Assembly: GCA_002689445.1 (NCBI GenBank)
Contig: NZGC01000018.1
Span: 1-64,000, forward strand
DNA: 64,000 nucleotides
Direction of reading: 5' to 3'
Source of the DNA: Gammaproteobacteria bacterium
GTDB taxonomy: Bacteria; Pseudomonadota; Gammaproteobacteria; Pseudomonadales; Azotimanducaceae
The notes beneath the pieces were generated by a model. That model was given only the letters and a program-made list of their open reading frames with translations, did no database searches and was not told the origin of the DNA. How positions within the stretch are numbered: position 1 is the first letter of the stretch; the number at the start of each line of letters is the position of its first letter. This document shows, piece after piece, positions 36,001 to 44,265 of this stretch. The position numbers and the translations under genes were made by a program.

Positions 36001-37989
36001 ACGTGCCTTTTAAGTAATTACCTTTCACAGACGGCAGGATCGATGCAGGGTCTAGTGCGCCATCCTTTCTCAGATTCCCTTGATGATCATTTGCGCGGCG
36101 TTGATCCAAGCGTGCCTGTGCCTGTGGAATCTGTGACAGAAGTGATTGACCGAATTATGGCTGGACGGCTCGAAGCCGCCGCACCGCTGGCCGAATCTCA
36201 AAGTGAAGCCATGGCGACGACGCGACCTGTCAAGCGCGTGCTGATACATGCTCGAGGGTGTACAGCGGTAAAGCTTGTCGGCAAAGCGCTTGAAGACCAG
36301 TTAGAGGTTGTATTGGTACAGAGTGATCCAGATATCGATTCCGTACCCGCTGATATGGTCAGAGCGGCGGGAGGCAACAATGTTGTGGTGCCGATAGGCG
36401 GTAATACATCCGATGAAAGTTATCTGAATGCGTTGAGTATTTTAAACATCGCCGAAATGCTGGCAGTGGATGCTTTGCATCCAGGCATCGGCTTCCTCTC
36501 AGAGACGCCAAATTTCGCTGCTCTCGTGAGACAGAAAGATATCAACTTTATCGGTCCCAAAGTCATCAGCATGGAAACTATGGGTAACAAGTCGAACGCG
36601 ATCAGCACCACAATGAGTATTGATGTGCCTGTGGTCCCCGGTTCACATGGCATCATTGAGTCTTCCGAACGCGCTCTGGAGATTGCCGATAAGGTAGGCT
36701 ATCCGATCTTATTGAAGGCCGTGCACGGGGGTGGCGGTAAAGGTATTGTTAAAGTCGATCGTCCAGAGCATTTGCATCAACTGTTCCATCAGGTGACGAC
36801 CGAAGCCAAAAGTGCTTTTGGTAACGGGGACATCTATATCGAAAAATGCGTTACGTCGCTGCGCCACATCGAGGCTCAAATTCTGCGCGATAGTCATGGT
36901 AATACCCGAGTGATCGGTTTGAGAGATTGTAGTGTCCAACGCAATAATCAAAAGCTGCTCGAGGAGTCCGGATCCACCTTGTTGTCCCCGGCGCTGCGGG
37001 ACCTTGTTTTTGAAAGTGCCGAAAAAATTGCCGATGCTGTTGACTATTTGGGTGCCGGTACGGTTGAGTTTATTTTTGACGTACCAAGTAATGCGATTTA
37101 TTTCATGGAGATGAACACTCGCCTTCAGGTTGAACATCCTGTGACCGAGGCGGTTACCGGCGTCGATATCGTTAAGCAACAGTTCCACATTGCGGGCGGC
37201 GGCAGTATTGAGGAACTCAATTATCCAGAGCAAGGTTACGCTCTAGAAGTCCGCGTGAATGCTGAGCGGGCAACCGTGGATGCCGAAGGAGAAGTGACCT
37301 TTTTACCGACACCTGGGGCGATTACTCGATGCGAGTTGCCGGAACGCGACGATGTCGTGCTCATTTCCATGGCGGGCAAAGACAAGGTGGTCTCGCCTTT
37401 TTATGACAGTTTGATTGTGCAGATCGTTGTCCATGGTAAAGACCGACTGGATACCATTGAGCGTACCCTGAGCTATCTCGATAGCTGTGCGATCGAAGGT
37501 GTCTGCACGAATATTGCGCTGGTCAAACGTATTTTGGCGGACGAAGTGTTCCGGGAAGGCGATTACGATACCACCTATCTGCCCAAATTCCTGCAGCGCA
37601 TCGATGTGCCTGCCTTGATCCAAGACATTGAAGATGCCTCGGGGAGTCAAGCCAGTGTTGTGGACCTTGAATCGCTGCGAATCGAAGATAGCCAAGAATT
37701 GCGTGTATTAGCACCGTCGACCGGCGTGTTTTTTAGGACCCCTTCACCTTCCGAGCCTGAATATATCAATGTGGGTGATGAGGTCGGGGTCGATGATGTG
37801 CTTTGTGTGTTAGAAGCCATGAAGATGTTCACACCATTTCGGTTGGCTTCGTGTGCAGGGGCCGATGGGGCGCTGTATCCAGACGAACAGCGTTACAAAA
37901 TCAACCGTATTAATGTGAGCAACGGTCAACAGGTCAATGAAGGCGACTTGCTGTTCGTGATCGAAGCGTTAGATAACGCAGTGGCTTAG
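33067..37989 (+). CDS. Single-chain acetyl-CoA-carboxylase-like enzyme (CT alpha - linker - CT beta - biotin carboxylase - BCCP)
   Basis: 1640 residues. An AccA-like carboxyltransferase part (to about 330; MDTPGADP, GQGYSGGAIPLAASN from 195) is followed by about 490 mostly helical residues of no recognised family. An AccD-like part follows (about 830-1040; CFISSGGMQTKEGAAALFTM near 893, GGAQASFV near 940) that lacks the AccD zinc ribbon. Then come biotin carboxylase (about 1053-1530; HPGIGFLSE, ATP loop GGGGKGIVK near 1220, EMNTRLQVEHPVTEA near 1347) and a biotinyl domain with EAMKM and biotinyl Lys1586. All catalytic parts for acyl-CoA carboxylation are on one chain, in the reverse order of eukaryotic enzymes. 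Acetyl-CoA is the likely substrate, unproved. An in-frame ATG at 33082 is an alternative start. Confidence 0.88.
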   Translation: MTVGTMADSAGSIDQLYLNAEQLSEDFSLFPRKEPAAVVKGLLTEGEINAQVERLKGMEIDAYIAATVAPTEESTRPGAKAIIQSLDVPVSNEQSVGPFYSCELTLEFSSGTRKIGVIAQERSSGTGVWGPEHHQLAAVRASSYAIRNLPIVTLMDTPGADPYEEANGNNQAHSISRLIAELCNVDVPTLGIIIGQGYSGGAIPLAASNLLLSLRTGVFNTIHPRSLANLVRRYNLSWQECAKFVGVSSFELYQQGNIDGIVDYDPGEQEHIGNLLDVIRTGIESIEQGARQFVAEHPEILDHYHRNITRYLNPSEYLSAVNASSTLKLRTSPTEYPNVFGVAYRYLRYLGLRTRIRATTTTQYGRLADGEIPKGELAERVHRERRSAFLSWLQDPDLILYEEQLNKVWKDFESKRDKQSEEPGRLKAFLFGEPKENYQRAQQSLTLELGLHLYNRWKGSAEDNLMALTAYLKDYEQNAYLLSTRDIRDVKALLEAMSTSQHPMVEDIKSRFSFDGRKLFDAAFIAQKSTDFLKSTLTGELNLILEGTSLFDAERADAVPLSLQTQSFLAAHQEGGSAIPLNRCLMEDLLWSQIRRKDEVAQQASDQDLSIVDLLLDPDVGPGFLNECENLVLFAALYHELLEDLVSIAREARDSRTLTATTLNKLVTRAIETVAEKPLFRDRSVAEIRSAFATWSVRLGQYGRVSQFLKSVEEWMRGIHKDKSDTLFVVISHIFERILPSYFEAEQSGKAYSGRLEPVRIGRRKDFWNRLTIAYRDLLFHEILTQEKRSKRTTFEHIVDRFIEGFEETNSHLMSANPVSFPTFRPSIESALKNNVRPHGLITGIGQFKGDQGAYRAGFVISNVAFQAGSIDNSDCVRFCKLLVECAVQRLPVICFISSGGMQTKEGAAALFTMAVVNDRITRFVRDNDLPIVMFGYGDCTGGAQASFVTHPLVQTYYFSGASMPFAGQTVVERNLPFTCLLSNYLSQTAGSMQGLVRHPFSDSLDDHLRGVDPSVPVPVESVTEVIDRIMAGRLEAAAPLAESQSEAMATTRPVKRVLIHARGCTAVKLVGKALEDQLEVVLVQSDPDIDSVPADMVRAAGGNNVVVPIGGNTSDESYLNALSILNIAEMLAVDALHPGIGFLSETPNFAALVRQKDINFIGPKVISMETMGNKSNAISTTMSIDVPVVPGSHGIIESSERALEIADKVGYPILLKAVHGGGGKGIVKVDRPEHLHQLFHQVTTEAKSAFGNGDIYIEKCVTSLRHIEAQILRDSHGNTRVIGLRDCSVQRNNQKLLEESGSTLLSPALRDLVFESAEKIADAVDYLGAGTVEFIFDVPSNAIYFMEMNTRLQVEHPVTEAVTGVDIVKQQFHIAGGGSIEELNYPEQGYALEVRVNAERATVDAEGEVTFLPTPGAITRCELPERDDVVLISMAGKDKVVSPFYDSLIVQIVVHGKDRLDTIERTLSYLDSCAIEGVCTNIALVKRILADEVFREGDYDTTYLPKFLQRIDVPALIQDIEDASGSQASVVDLESLRIEDSQELRVLAPSTGVFFRTPSPSEPEYINVGDEVGVDDVLCVLEAMKMFTPFRLASCAGADGALYPDEQRYKINRINVSNGQQVNEGDLLFVIEALDNAVA

Positions 37990-37992
37990 ATT

Positions 37993-38020
37993 GCCTCTGG
38001 GATCTTTTAAGACCCGAGGC
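37993..38020 (+). terminator. Hairpin between carboxylase and LysR genes
   Basis: GCCTC (37993-37997) pairs with GAGGC (38016-38020), GGG with CCC inside it, and TCTT with AAGA at the tip, giving a strong stem with single-base bulges. It follows the carboxylase stop by three bases. There is no U tract; it could attenuate read-through into the LysR gene or protect the mRNA end. Confidence 0.5.
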
Positions 38021-38046
38021 AGGGCATCGGTTAAAGGACGGATAGC

Positions 38047-38904
38047 ATGGTTGAGAACTTAGAAACACTGCTCGCATTGTCTCGATCCGGTACGATGATT
38101 GAAGCCAGCACTGAGCTTCGGATTTCTCAATCAGCGGTGAGTAAGCGCATCGCTGCCCTCGAAAAATATTACGACCGAAAGTTGATTCAAAAAAAGGGCC
38201 GGCGGGTGGAATTAACTCGGCATGGTCAGAAGCTGGTGGACAAAATCTCGCCGGTCCTATCAGAGCTTCGGGATTTGTTTCTGGAAGAGGGCGTCGCAAG
38301 CCGCGGCGAGCTGCTCATTGGTGTCTCCGATGCCATCTTGTCGAGTTGGGGAGCCAAGGCATTTTTTGATATCAAGTGCGAAATGCCCGAAGTTCAATTC
38401 ACTTTTCATGCGCATCGAACCTCGGTTGTTTTGGATCGAATTCGGTCAGGTGAATTTATGCTGGGAGTTTGCACGGGTCTTGATTCTATCGATACTGATT
38501 TGCAATCAGAGATCTTGATGATGGAGCCAATGGTCATAATCCCGTCAGGCCTGGATAAACTGAATTGGAAACGTGGCCAACCCTTGCCGGTGATTAGTAT
38601 CGAGGATCATTCAGGGGCTTGGCGGTCCTTCGGAGACACGGTCACTCAGTTGGGTATTGTGCGTGAAGTTGCGTTGGAATCATTTTTTAGTGTGGCGCAG
38701 CTAGCGATAGCAGGATTTGGGCATGCGTTGGTACCCCTAGGTGTAGCAAGAACCCTAGGCGTCTCAGAAAAAGGCCTGATTAATTTGGGCGCTGATGGTC
38801 TCAACCGACCGGTGCGGTTTGTGGCCCGAAAGTCGACTTATTCGTTGCCAGTGGTCGCTAATTTCTATACAGCCCTCAAGGCTTATTTACAGCCTCTTGC
38901 CTAA
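38047..38904 (+). CDS. LysR-family transcriptional regulator
   Basis: 285 residues. N-terminal winged helix-turn-helix: LLALSRSGTMIEASTELRIS followed by QSAVSKRIAALEKYYDRKL and LTRHGQKLVD; the remainder is a periplasmic-binding-like effector domain. The gene is 57 bases downstream of the giant carboxylase in the same direction and may regulate it or sense a related metabolite (inference). Its last four bases overlap the end of the convergent pilU gene. Confidence 0.92.
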   Translation: MVENLETLLALSRSGTMIEASTELRISQSAVSKRIAALEKYYDRKLIQKKGRRVELTRHGQKLVDKISPVLSELRDLFLEEGVASRGELLIGVSDAILSSWGAKAFFDIKCEMPEVQFTFHAHRTSVVLDRIRSGEFMLGVCTGLDSIDTDLQSEILMMEPMVIIPSGLDKLNWKRGQPLPVISIEDHSGAWRSFGDTVTQLGIVREVALESFFSVAQLAIAGFGHALVPLGVARTLGVSEKGLINLGADGLNRPVRFVARKSTYSLPVVANFYTALKAYLQPLA

Positions 38905-40142
38905 GATTTATCGTCCAGATCAATCAGAGAAAATTCGCTATCTTTCTCATTGTTGAGGCGATCAGTCCCGCCTGCGAGGCCCGAATTATCCATTTCAGCG
39001 TTTCGGCTTGCATCAACTGCTTCATCCGTCAAGTTGCCGTTGCCGTCGGCATCAGCTTGGGCGCGAGCTTCAGGGTTTTCGTCCAGAGTGATCCTAAGCC
39101 GAAGATTGTTACGTGAATCTGCATTTTTCAGCGCTTCATCAAGGCTGATACGACCAGACTTATATAGCTTGTAGAGCGCTTGATCGAAAGTTTGCATGCC
39201 CTGTTCTTCTGATTTTTCCATCAGCTCTTTAAGGTCAGTTACCGCACCTTTGGCGATCAGGTCGGCAGCACGAGGGGTGCCGACTAGGACCTCTATCGCG
39301 GCGGCGCGTTTTCCATCAATGGTTGGAATCAGTCGTTGAGAGACAATGCCGCGCATGTTCAATGACAGATCCTGCAGTAACTGCGGGTGGCGCTCCTCGG
39401 GGAAAAAGTTGATGATTCGGTCCATGGCCTGGTTGGCATTGTTAGCATGTAACGTCGATAAGCAGAGATGTCCTGTCTCAGCAAAAGCCAGCGCATGTTC
39501 CATGGTCTCTCTGTGCCGAATTTCTCCAATTAAAATGACATCTGGCGCTTGCCGTAAAGTGTTAGCCAAGGCGTCTTCAAAGCTATCGGTATCCTGACCC
39601 ACTTCTCGCTGATTAACGATGCAGCCTTTGTGCTGGTGAGTGAATTCTACGGGGTCCTCAATCGTGATGATGTGTCCTTGGGTGTTCTCGTTGCGATAGT
39701 CGATTAGGGCGGCCAGGGAGGTCGATTTTCCCGATCCCGTCCCGCCAACAAAGAGTACGAGACCGCGTTTTTGCATAATCATTTGCATCAGCGCTGGGGG
39801 TAACCCTAGGTCACGATAATTGGGCAGATCGGTCCCTAGGCGGCGAATGACCATGGAGACTTGATTACGTTGCCTGAAAATGTTGACACGATACCGACCA
39901 AGACCGGGTCGCGATATTGCGAGATTCATTTCTGGAGACGACTGGAATTGAGCGCGCTGCTCTGGGGTCATCACACTGTTAGCGATTTCCTCGATTTCTC
40001 CCGGTTTCATTGTTTCGTCTGAAAAGGGTTTCAGGGTTCCAAAGAGCTTGGCGCTTGGGGGCGCCCCAGTGGAGTAATAAAGATCAGAGCCTTCCTCATC
40101 TGTCAGCTTTTGAAGGGCTTCATCAAAGGTGATTTGTGTCAT
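38901..40142 (-). CDS. pilU: Type IV pilus retraction ATPase PilU
   Basis: 413 residues, hexameric secretion-type ATPase that assists PilT in pilus retraction. PAS-like N-terminal domain, Walker A GGTGSGKST at 133-141, Asp box ITIEDPVEFTHQHKGCIVNQ, Walker B DVILIGEIR, His box HLCLSTLHANNANQAMDRI. The HQHKGCIV segment and the DALANTLRQAPD region match PilU better than PilT. The C-terminus has an acidic extension of about 50 residues with an EF-hand-like stretch DADGNGNLTDEA at 364-375, in which position 12 is Ala rather than Glu. pilT is not adjacent. Confidence 0.92.
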   Translation of the reverse strand: MTQITFDEALQKLTDEEGSDLYYSTGAPPSAKLFGTLKPFSDETMKPGEIEEIANSVMTPEQRAQFQSSPEMNLAISRPGLGRYRVNIFRQRNQVSMVIRRLGTDLPNYRDLGLPPALMQMIMQKRGLVLFVGGTGSGKSTSLAALIDYRNENTQGHIITIEDPVEFTHQHKGCIVNQREVGQDTDSFEDALANTLRQAPDVILIGEIRHRETMEHALAFAETGHLCLSTLHANNANQAMDRIINFFPEERHPQLLQDLSLNMRGIVSQRLIPTIDGKRAAAIEVLVGTPRAADLIAKGAVTDLKELMEKSEEQGMQTFDQALYKLYKSGRISLDEALKNADSRNNLRLRITLDENPEARAQADADGNGNLTDEAVDASRNAEMDNSGLAGGTDRLNNEKDSEFSLIDLDDKS

Positions 40143-40179
40143 AACGACTCGCTCACTGAATTAGAATAGGGCGTCAACG

Positions 40180-41376
40180 CTATTCATAAACGATAGTCCT
40201 CCCTGCGGGATTTCGCAATGAGAGTTTATTGTGGGGATTGGGCTCTGTATAGCCGATGACTTGAGCTGCAATGCCGTAGCTTGCTGCGATGTCGATGACG
40301 TCCCTTGCGATGTTGTCTGGTGCATAGACTTCAAGTCGATGACCCATATTGAAGACTTGGTACATTTCCTCGTCCGAGCTCTGCGAGGCTGCCTGAATGG
40401 CATCAAAGATGGCCGGTACGGGAAACAAGTTGTCTTTCACGTAATGGAGGTTACGGCCAAATTTAAGACATTTGGTTTGAGCTCCCCCGGAACAGTGAAT
40501 CAATCCACTGATCATCGGAGCGTAGGTTTCGAGCAGCGTTTTCACGACCGGAGCAAAAGTCCGAGTGGGGCTCAATATTGCTTCGCCAACGGTCATGTTG
40601 TCACTGCCGGGGAGTGGGGATTCCAATCGATAAGGGCCACAATAGGCCAGTTCTTTGGGTATGCTGGTGTCGAAGGACTCAGGATACTGGTCGGCGTAGT
40701 AGCGATCTAACAGCTCGTGTCGAGCGCTGGTCAAACCATTACTACCGATACCACTGTTGAAGCATTGCTCGTAGGAGCACTGGCCCGATGATGCAAGCCC
40801 AATAATAACGTGGCCCGGTTGAATGTCATTAGCCATCACCTCGGTTCTTGCAAGGCGCACAACGGCATTGCTGTCGACGGTGAGTGTTCCGGTCAAATCC
40901 CCTACGTCTGCGGTCTCGCCACCGCCTGAAATGAGATTGACGCCTAAGTCTTGCATGCTTGCGATGAACATCTCGCTGCCTTCGATGAGTGCTTTGATGA
41001 CCTCTCCCGGACAGTTCTTGGCATTTCTATTGATGGTGTTGGAAAGAAGAATGTTCTGGGTGGCGCCAACGCAAAGTAAGTCGTCGAGGTTCATAACAAT
41101 GCTGTCTTGGGCGATGCCATGAAATGCCGTGGGGTCGCCTGTTTCTCGGTATTGAAGATAAGCAAGGACCGATTTGGTGCCACTACCGTCGGCATGGATG
41201 ATGTTGCAATGAGTATCGCTTCCGGCAATCACGTCTCGGGTGACTTTACAAAAACTTCCGGGAAATAGACCTTGATCAAGTTGGTCAACGACCTGGTGCA
41301 CGTCGTGTTTTTCCGCGCTGACGCCGCGTGCTGCATATCTCGGTGAGGCAGTCGGTGGAGGGGCCCGATCTGGCAT
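40180..41376 (-). CDS. purM: Phosphoribosylformylglycinamidine cyclo-ligase (AIR synthetase), Bacteroidetes-like type
   Basis: 398 residues with the PurM fold. Segments [30 protein letters not shown] and [14 protein letters not shown] cover the ATP-binding and catalytic parts. The wording [20 protein letters not shown] followed by [10 protein letters not shown] is what one sees in the roughly 390-residue PurM of Bacteroidetes rather than the 345-residue enzyme of E. coli. It cyclises FGAM to AIR in purine synthesis; purN, its usual partner, is absent here. Divergent from hisH; a -10-like TATAAT on the minus strand is at 41411-41416. Confidence 0.85.
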   Translation of the reverse strand: MPDRAPPPTASPRYAARGVSAEKHDVHQVVDQLDQGLFPGSFCKVTRDVIAGSDTHCNIIHADGSGTKSVLAYLQYRETGDPTAFHGIAQDSIVMNLDDLLCVGATQNILLSNTINRNAKNCPGEVIKALIEGSEMFIASMQDLGVNLISGGGETADVGDLTGTLTVDSNAVVRLARTEVMANDIQPGHVIIGLASSGQCSYEQCFNSGIGSNGLTSARHELLDRYYADQYPESFDTSIPKELAYCGPYRLESPLPGSDNMTVGEAILSPTRTFAPVVKTLLETYAPMISGLIHCSGGAQTKCLKFGRNLHYVKDNLFPVPAIFDAIQAASQSSDEEMYQVFNMGHRLEVYAPDNIARDVIDIAASYGIAAQVIGYTEPNPHNKLSLRNPAGRTIVYE

Positions 41377-41410
41377 TTTTCGGCCTTAGATTTGCATGGT
41401 TGGAGGGAGG

Positions 41411-41464
41411 ATTATAGCGAACTTTGGGGGAGGGTGCTGACTCCAGCTGGGATGAAATCCCAGC
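41411..41464 (-). promoter_or_regulatory. purM upstream region: -10 box and perfect hairpin
   Basis: On the minus strand a consensus TATAAT occupies 41416-41411, about 35 bases before the purM start. Just upstream, GCTGGGAT (41446-41453) and ATCCCAGC (41457-41464) form a perfect eight-base inverted repeat around three bases, in the place of a -35 element. It may be an operator shared with the divergent hisH gene. Confidence 0.4.
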
Positions 41465-41530
41465 CATTCCTGATGACCACGCTAGAGCAGGTTTTTTAGC
41501 CGAGTTTCCCTATTCGTTAGACAGACTGAG

Positions 41531-41551
41531 TATAATAGGGGTAAGGAGAGG
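41531..41551 (+). promoter_or_regulatory. hisH -10 box and ribosome binding site
   Basis: Consensus TATAAT at 41531-41536 and AAGGAG at 41543-41548. The ribosome site lies eight bases before a TTG at 41557 and decides that unusual start codon; the -10 would give a very short leader. No convincing -35 was found. Confidence 0.5.
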
Positions 41552-41556
41552 CGGTC

Positions 41557-42183
41557 TTGGCAGAATCCATTATTATTGTTGATTATGACGCGGGAAATCT
41601 CCGCAGTGTACAGCGAGCGTGTCAGGCGGTGGGTGTACAGGCGGCGATTAGTTCTGACCCGGAAGCGGTTAGGCAGGCAGACAGGGTCATTTTTCCAGGG
41701 GTCGGAACGGCCGAGTCAGCCATGACAACCCTCGAGGCTTCGGGTCTGGACCAAGCATTGAAATCTTTTGCGAGTTCGGGACGGCCGTTACTCGGTATTT
41801 GTCTTGGCTTGCAGGTGCTGCTTGATCACACTGACGAGGGGAATCGATCCTGTTTGGGGTTGATTCCAGGTCAATGCCGACGTTTTGAGTTCGCAGACGC
41901 GTCTTTTAAAGTGCCTCAAATTGGCTGGAATTCCGCTCACCAAGCCGTCAATCATCCGGTGCTCGCGGCCGTGCCAGATGCCGCGGAGTTTTACTTCGTG
42001 CACAGTTTTTATGCGATCACTGCTCGCCCAGAACATGTCTTGGCACAGACCACTTTTGGTGATCAGACCTTTGCCAGTGTCATTGGTCGAGACAATATCT
42101 TTGCGACCCAATTCCACTTAGAAAAAAGCGGTCGATTTGGTCTGGCGTTGTTGTCGGCTTTTGCTCAATGGGACGGTCGCTGA
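41557..42183 (+). CDS. hisH: Imidazole glycerol phosphate synthase, glutaminase subunit
   Basis: 208 residues, class I glutamine amidotransferase that feeds ammonia to HisF. Oxyanion segment [11 protein letters not shown], nucleophile Cys82 in GICLGLQVL, catalytic His and Glu in the C-terminal FHLEKSG. It starts with TTG supported by a strong ribosome site. The pair hisH-hisF stands alone here, without hisA, hisB or other histidine genes. TGATG overlap with hisF indicates coupled translation. Confidence 0.93.
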   Translation: MAESIIIVDYDAGNLRSVQRACQAVGVQAAISSDPEAVRQADRVIFPGVGTAESAMTTLEASGLDQALKSFASSGRPLLGICLGLQVLLDHTDEGNRSCLGLIPGQCRRFEFADASFKVPQIGWNSAHQAVNHPVLAAVPDAAEFYFVHSFYAITARPEHVLAQTTFGDQTFASVIGRDNIFATQFHLEKSGRFGLALLSAFAQWDGR

Positions 42184-42962
42184 TGCTGAGTAAAAGAGTC
42201 ATTGCCTGTTTGGACGTGAGAGATGGTGCCCTAACCAAAGGGGTTAAGTTTGTTGGCAACCAAGTGATTGGTGACCCGATAGAAAAGGCCAAGGAATATT
42301 ACGATCAAGGCCTTGATGAGTTGGTTTTTTACGATATTACGGCTTCAAGTGACGAGAGAAATATCATGTTGGACGTGGTATCGGATGTCGCCAGCCAGAT
42401 ATTCATTCCCTTTTCCGTTGGCGGCGGGATACGCAGTGTTAGAGACGCGAGCGCATTATTGATGGCAGGCGCCGAGAAAATCAGTCTGAATTCGGCTGCG
42501 GTAACGAATCCGAGTCTGATCAGTGACTGTGCCCATGCGATTGGTAGACAGAATACGGTTTTGTCGATGGATGTTCGCGCAACCAGCGATCTCAGTGCTT
42601 GTGCGAGTGGCTATGAAGTGGTCATTCAAGGTGGTCGTAGGCCAATGGGGTTGGATGCGCTAGCCTGGGCAAAACAAGGTTGCCAATTAGGTGCGGGCGA
42701 ACTCGTGGTTAATTCCATCGATGCTGATGGCATGAAATCAGGTTATGACGTACGTCTCACTCGGATGATTGCCGAGGCCGTCCCGATTCCAATCGTTGCG
42801 TCAGGGGGGGCAGGCACGCCCGCGCATTTGGCGGAAGTATTGACCGAAGGCAAAGCGGATGCCGCGTTGGTTGCGTCGATGGTGCATTATGGAGAGTATG
42901 CGATAGGTGAGATCAAGGCCTATCTTGCTGAGCAAGGTATCAAAGTCCGAACAAACTTTTAG
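42183..42962 (+). CDS. hisF: Imidazole glycerol phosphate synthase, cyclase subunit
   Basis: 259 residues, beta/alpha barrel. The catalytic Asp11 (ACLDVRDG) and Asp130 (LSMDVR) are both present, as are the phosphate-binding SVGGGIR and ASGGAG loops. It makes IGP and AICAR, linking histidine with purine synthesis, which fits the neighbouring purM. The ATG at 42183 overlaps the hisH stop; an in-frame ATG at 42168 lies inside hisH and gives a non-family N-terminus. A sugar-amidation role, known for orphan HisH/HisF pairs, is not supported because no amidotransferase partner or glycan genes are near. Confidence 0.92.
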   Translation: MLSKRVIACLDVRDGALTKGVKFVGNQVIGDPIEKAKEYYDQGLDELVFYDITASSDERNIMLDVVSDVASQIFIPFSVGGGIRSVRDASALLMAGAEKISLNSAAVTNPSLISDCAHAIGRQNTVLSMDVRATSDLSACASGYEVVIQGGRRPMGLDALAWAKQGCQLGAGELVVNSIDADGMKSGYDVRLTRMIAEAVPIPIVASGGAGTPAHLAEVLTEGKADAALVASMVHYGEYAIGEIKAYLAEQGIKVRTNF

Positions 42963-42971
42963 GTGGGCATC

Positions 42972-43172
42972 ATGACAAAAGATGCAACAATACAGTTGGA
43001 GACGAAACTGGCTTTCCAGGAGGATCTTTTGCAGCGGTTGGATGATGCTGTATCGGCCCAGCAACAACAGATTATGCGACTGGAAGATCAGGTCCGATTG
43101 CTTTCGGATCAGTTGCGTCGAGTGTCCGATGAGTTACCTCAGGTAAAAGAAGAACCACCACCGCACTATTAG
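42972..43172 (+). CDS. slyX: SlyX family protein
   Basis: 66 residues, almost entirely one coiled coil (LETKLAFQEDLLQRLDDAV then QQQQIMRLEDQVRLLSDQL) ending in a short Pro-rich tail, as in SlyX. The biochemical role of SlyX is unknown. AGGTGG lies six bases before the ATG at 42972; a GTG at 42963 is inside that site. Ten bases after hisF, so probably the last gene of that transcript. Confidence 0.82.
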   Translation: MTKDATIQLETKLAFQEDLLQRLDDAVSAQQQQIMRLEDQVRLLSDQLRRVSDELPQVKEEPPPHY

Positions 43173-43240
43173 TTAATTGACTTTCGCGATAGATAGGATC
43201 AGCAGAGGGAGTCGCTGCTGAGAAATAAGGAGTATTCAGT

Positions 43241-44212
43241 ATGCAGGCGATTTCAGTCTTAGCGTCAAGCGAACTCAAGTGGCAGGAAACCGAGGATCCG
43301 GTGCTCTCACCCTCAGAAGTGCTCATCGAAATCAAGGCGACCGCAATCAATCGTGCCGATCTGATGCAAAGACGAGGGCTTTATCCGCCTCCACCCGGAG
43401 CGTCGCCGATTATGGGACTGGAGTGTGCGGGCGTGGTGGTGCAGGTAGGCGATCAAGTGAGCCGCCATCAAGTCGGGGACCGGGTTTGCGCGCTACTCGC
43501 TGGCGGAGGCTATGCAGAACTCACCGCGGTAGATGAAGGTAGTGTCATACCAATACCTGAAGGTCTTGATTTTAGTCAAGCCGCAGCACTGCCCGAGGTG
43601 TTTGCGACAGCTTGGTTGAACTTGTTTATCGAAGCTGGGCTGCAGCCCGGAGAGCGGGTTTTGCTGCATGCTGGTGCGAGTGGTGTCGGGACTGCAGCGA
43701 TTCAATTGTGCCGCGCCTTTGGCGCCGAATCCTATGTCACTGCGGGGTCGGAGGATAAAATAGCAACTTGTCTTGCGCTGGGCGCCAGTCAAGGTTTTGA
43801 TCGAAATCAAGGGGGATTTTCGGAGGCCCTCCAGGCATTTTGGGCTGACGGGGTGGATGTGGTGCTCGATCCTGTGGGAGCGGGCTATTTGGCGGATAAT
43901 CTGAAAGTGCTTAGGATGAACGGAAGGTTAATCTTGATTGGTCTCATGAGTGGGGCTCGCACTGAAATTGACCTTGCTCAACTCATGATGAAACGAATCC
44001 GAGTGATTGGCTCGACACTGAGAGCTAGACCGTTACCAGAGAAGGCGGCGATCATGGCGGAGTTAGAGCAGTTCGTATGGCCGAAGATCACCACGGGAGT
44101 GATCAAACCCATAATTGAAACGATCATGCCCATCGAGCAGGCAAACGAAGCCCACGACTTGGTCGCATCGGATACAACTGTTGGGAAAGTTGTTTTGAGT
44201 GTCGCTGATTAG
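43241..44212 (+). CDS. NAD(P)H quinone oxidoreductase, zinc-free MDR family
   Basis: 323 residues, medium-chain dehydrogenase/reductase of the quinone oxidoreductase (QOR/PIG3) branch. N-terminal GroES-like domain with AINRADLMQRRGLYPPPPGA, NADPH motif HAGASGVGTAAIQLCRAFGA near 147-166, no structural-zinc cysteines. It reduces quinones or enones with NADPH. AAGGAG lies upstream of the ATG. It is 68 bases after slyX and convergent with the cold-shock gene. Confidence 0.93.
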   Translation: MQAISVLASSELKWQETEDPVLSPSEVLIEIKATAINRADLMQRRGLYPPPPGASPIMGLECAGVVVQVGDQVSRHQVGDRVCALLAGGGYAELTAVDEGSVIPIPEGLDFSQAAALPEVFATAWLNLFIEAGLQPGERVLLHAGASGVGTAAIQLCRAFGAESYVTAGSEDKIATCLALGASQGFDRNQGGFSEALQAFWADGVDVVLDPVGAGYLADNLKVLRMNGRLILIGLMSGARTEIDLAQLMMKRIRVIGSTLRARPLPEKAAIMAELEQFVWPKITTGVIKPIIETIMPIEQANEAHDLVASDTTVGKVVLSVAD

Positions 44213-44220
44213 CGATCGGT

Positions 44221-44245
44221 GCCGATCTCGCAGTCTAAGATCGGC
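44221..44245. terminator. Hairpin between convergent genes
   Basis: GCCGATCT at 44221-44228 and AGATCGGC at 44238-44245 form a perfect eight-base stem with a nine-base loop, between the quinone oxidoreductase and the convergent cold-shock gene. No U tract on either strand. Confidence 0.45.
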
Positions 44246-44265
44246 CTCCGATGGGCGTTCGAGGG

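Noticed and set aside
36709-37233. 174-codon minus-strand frame in the carboxylase gene
   Set aside because: Antisense shadow of the biotin carboxylase domain.
41557-42962. HisH/HisF as sugar-amidation (WbpG-linked) proteins
   Set aside because: No amidotransferase or surface-glycan genes nearby; catalytic residues are those of ordinary IGP synthase.
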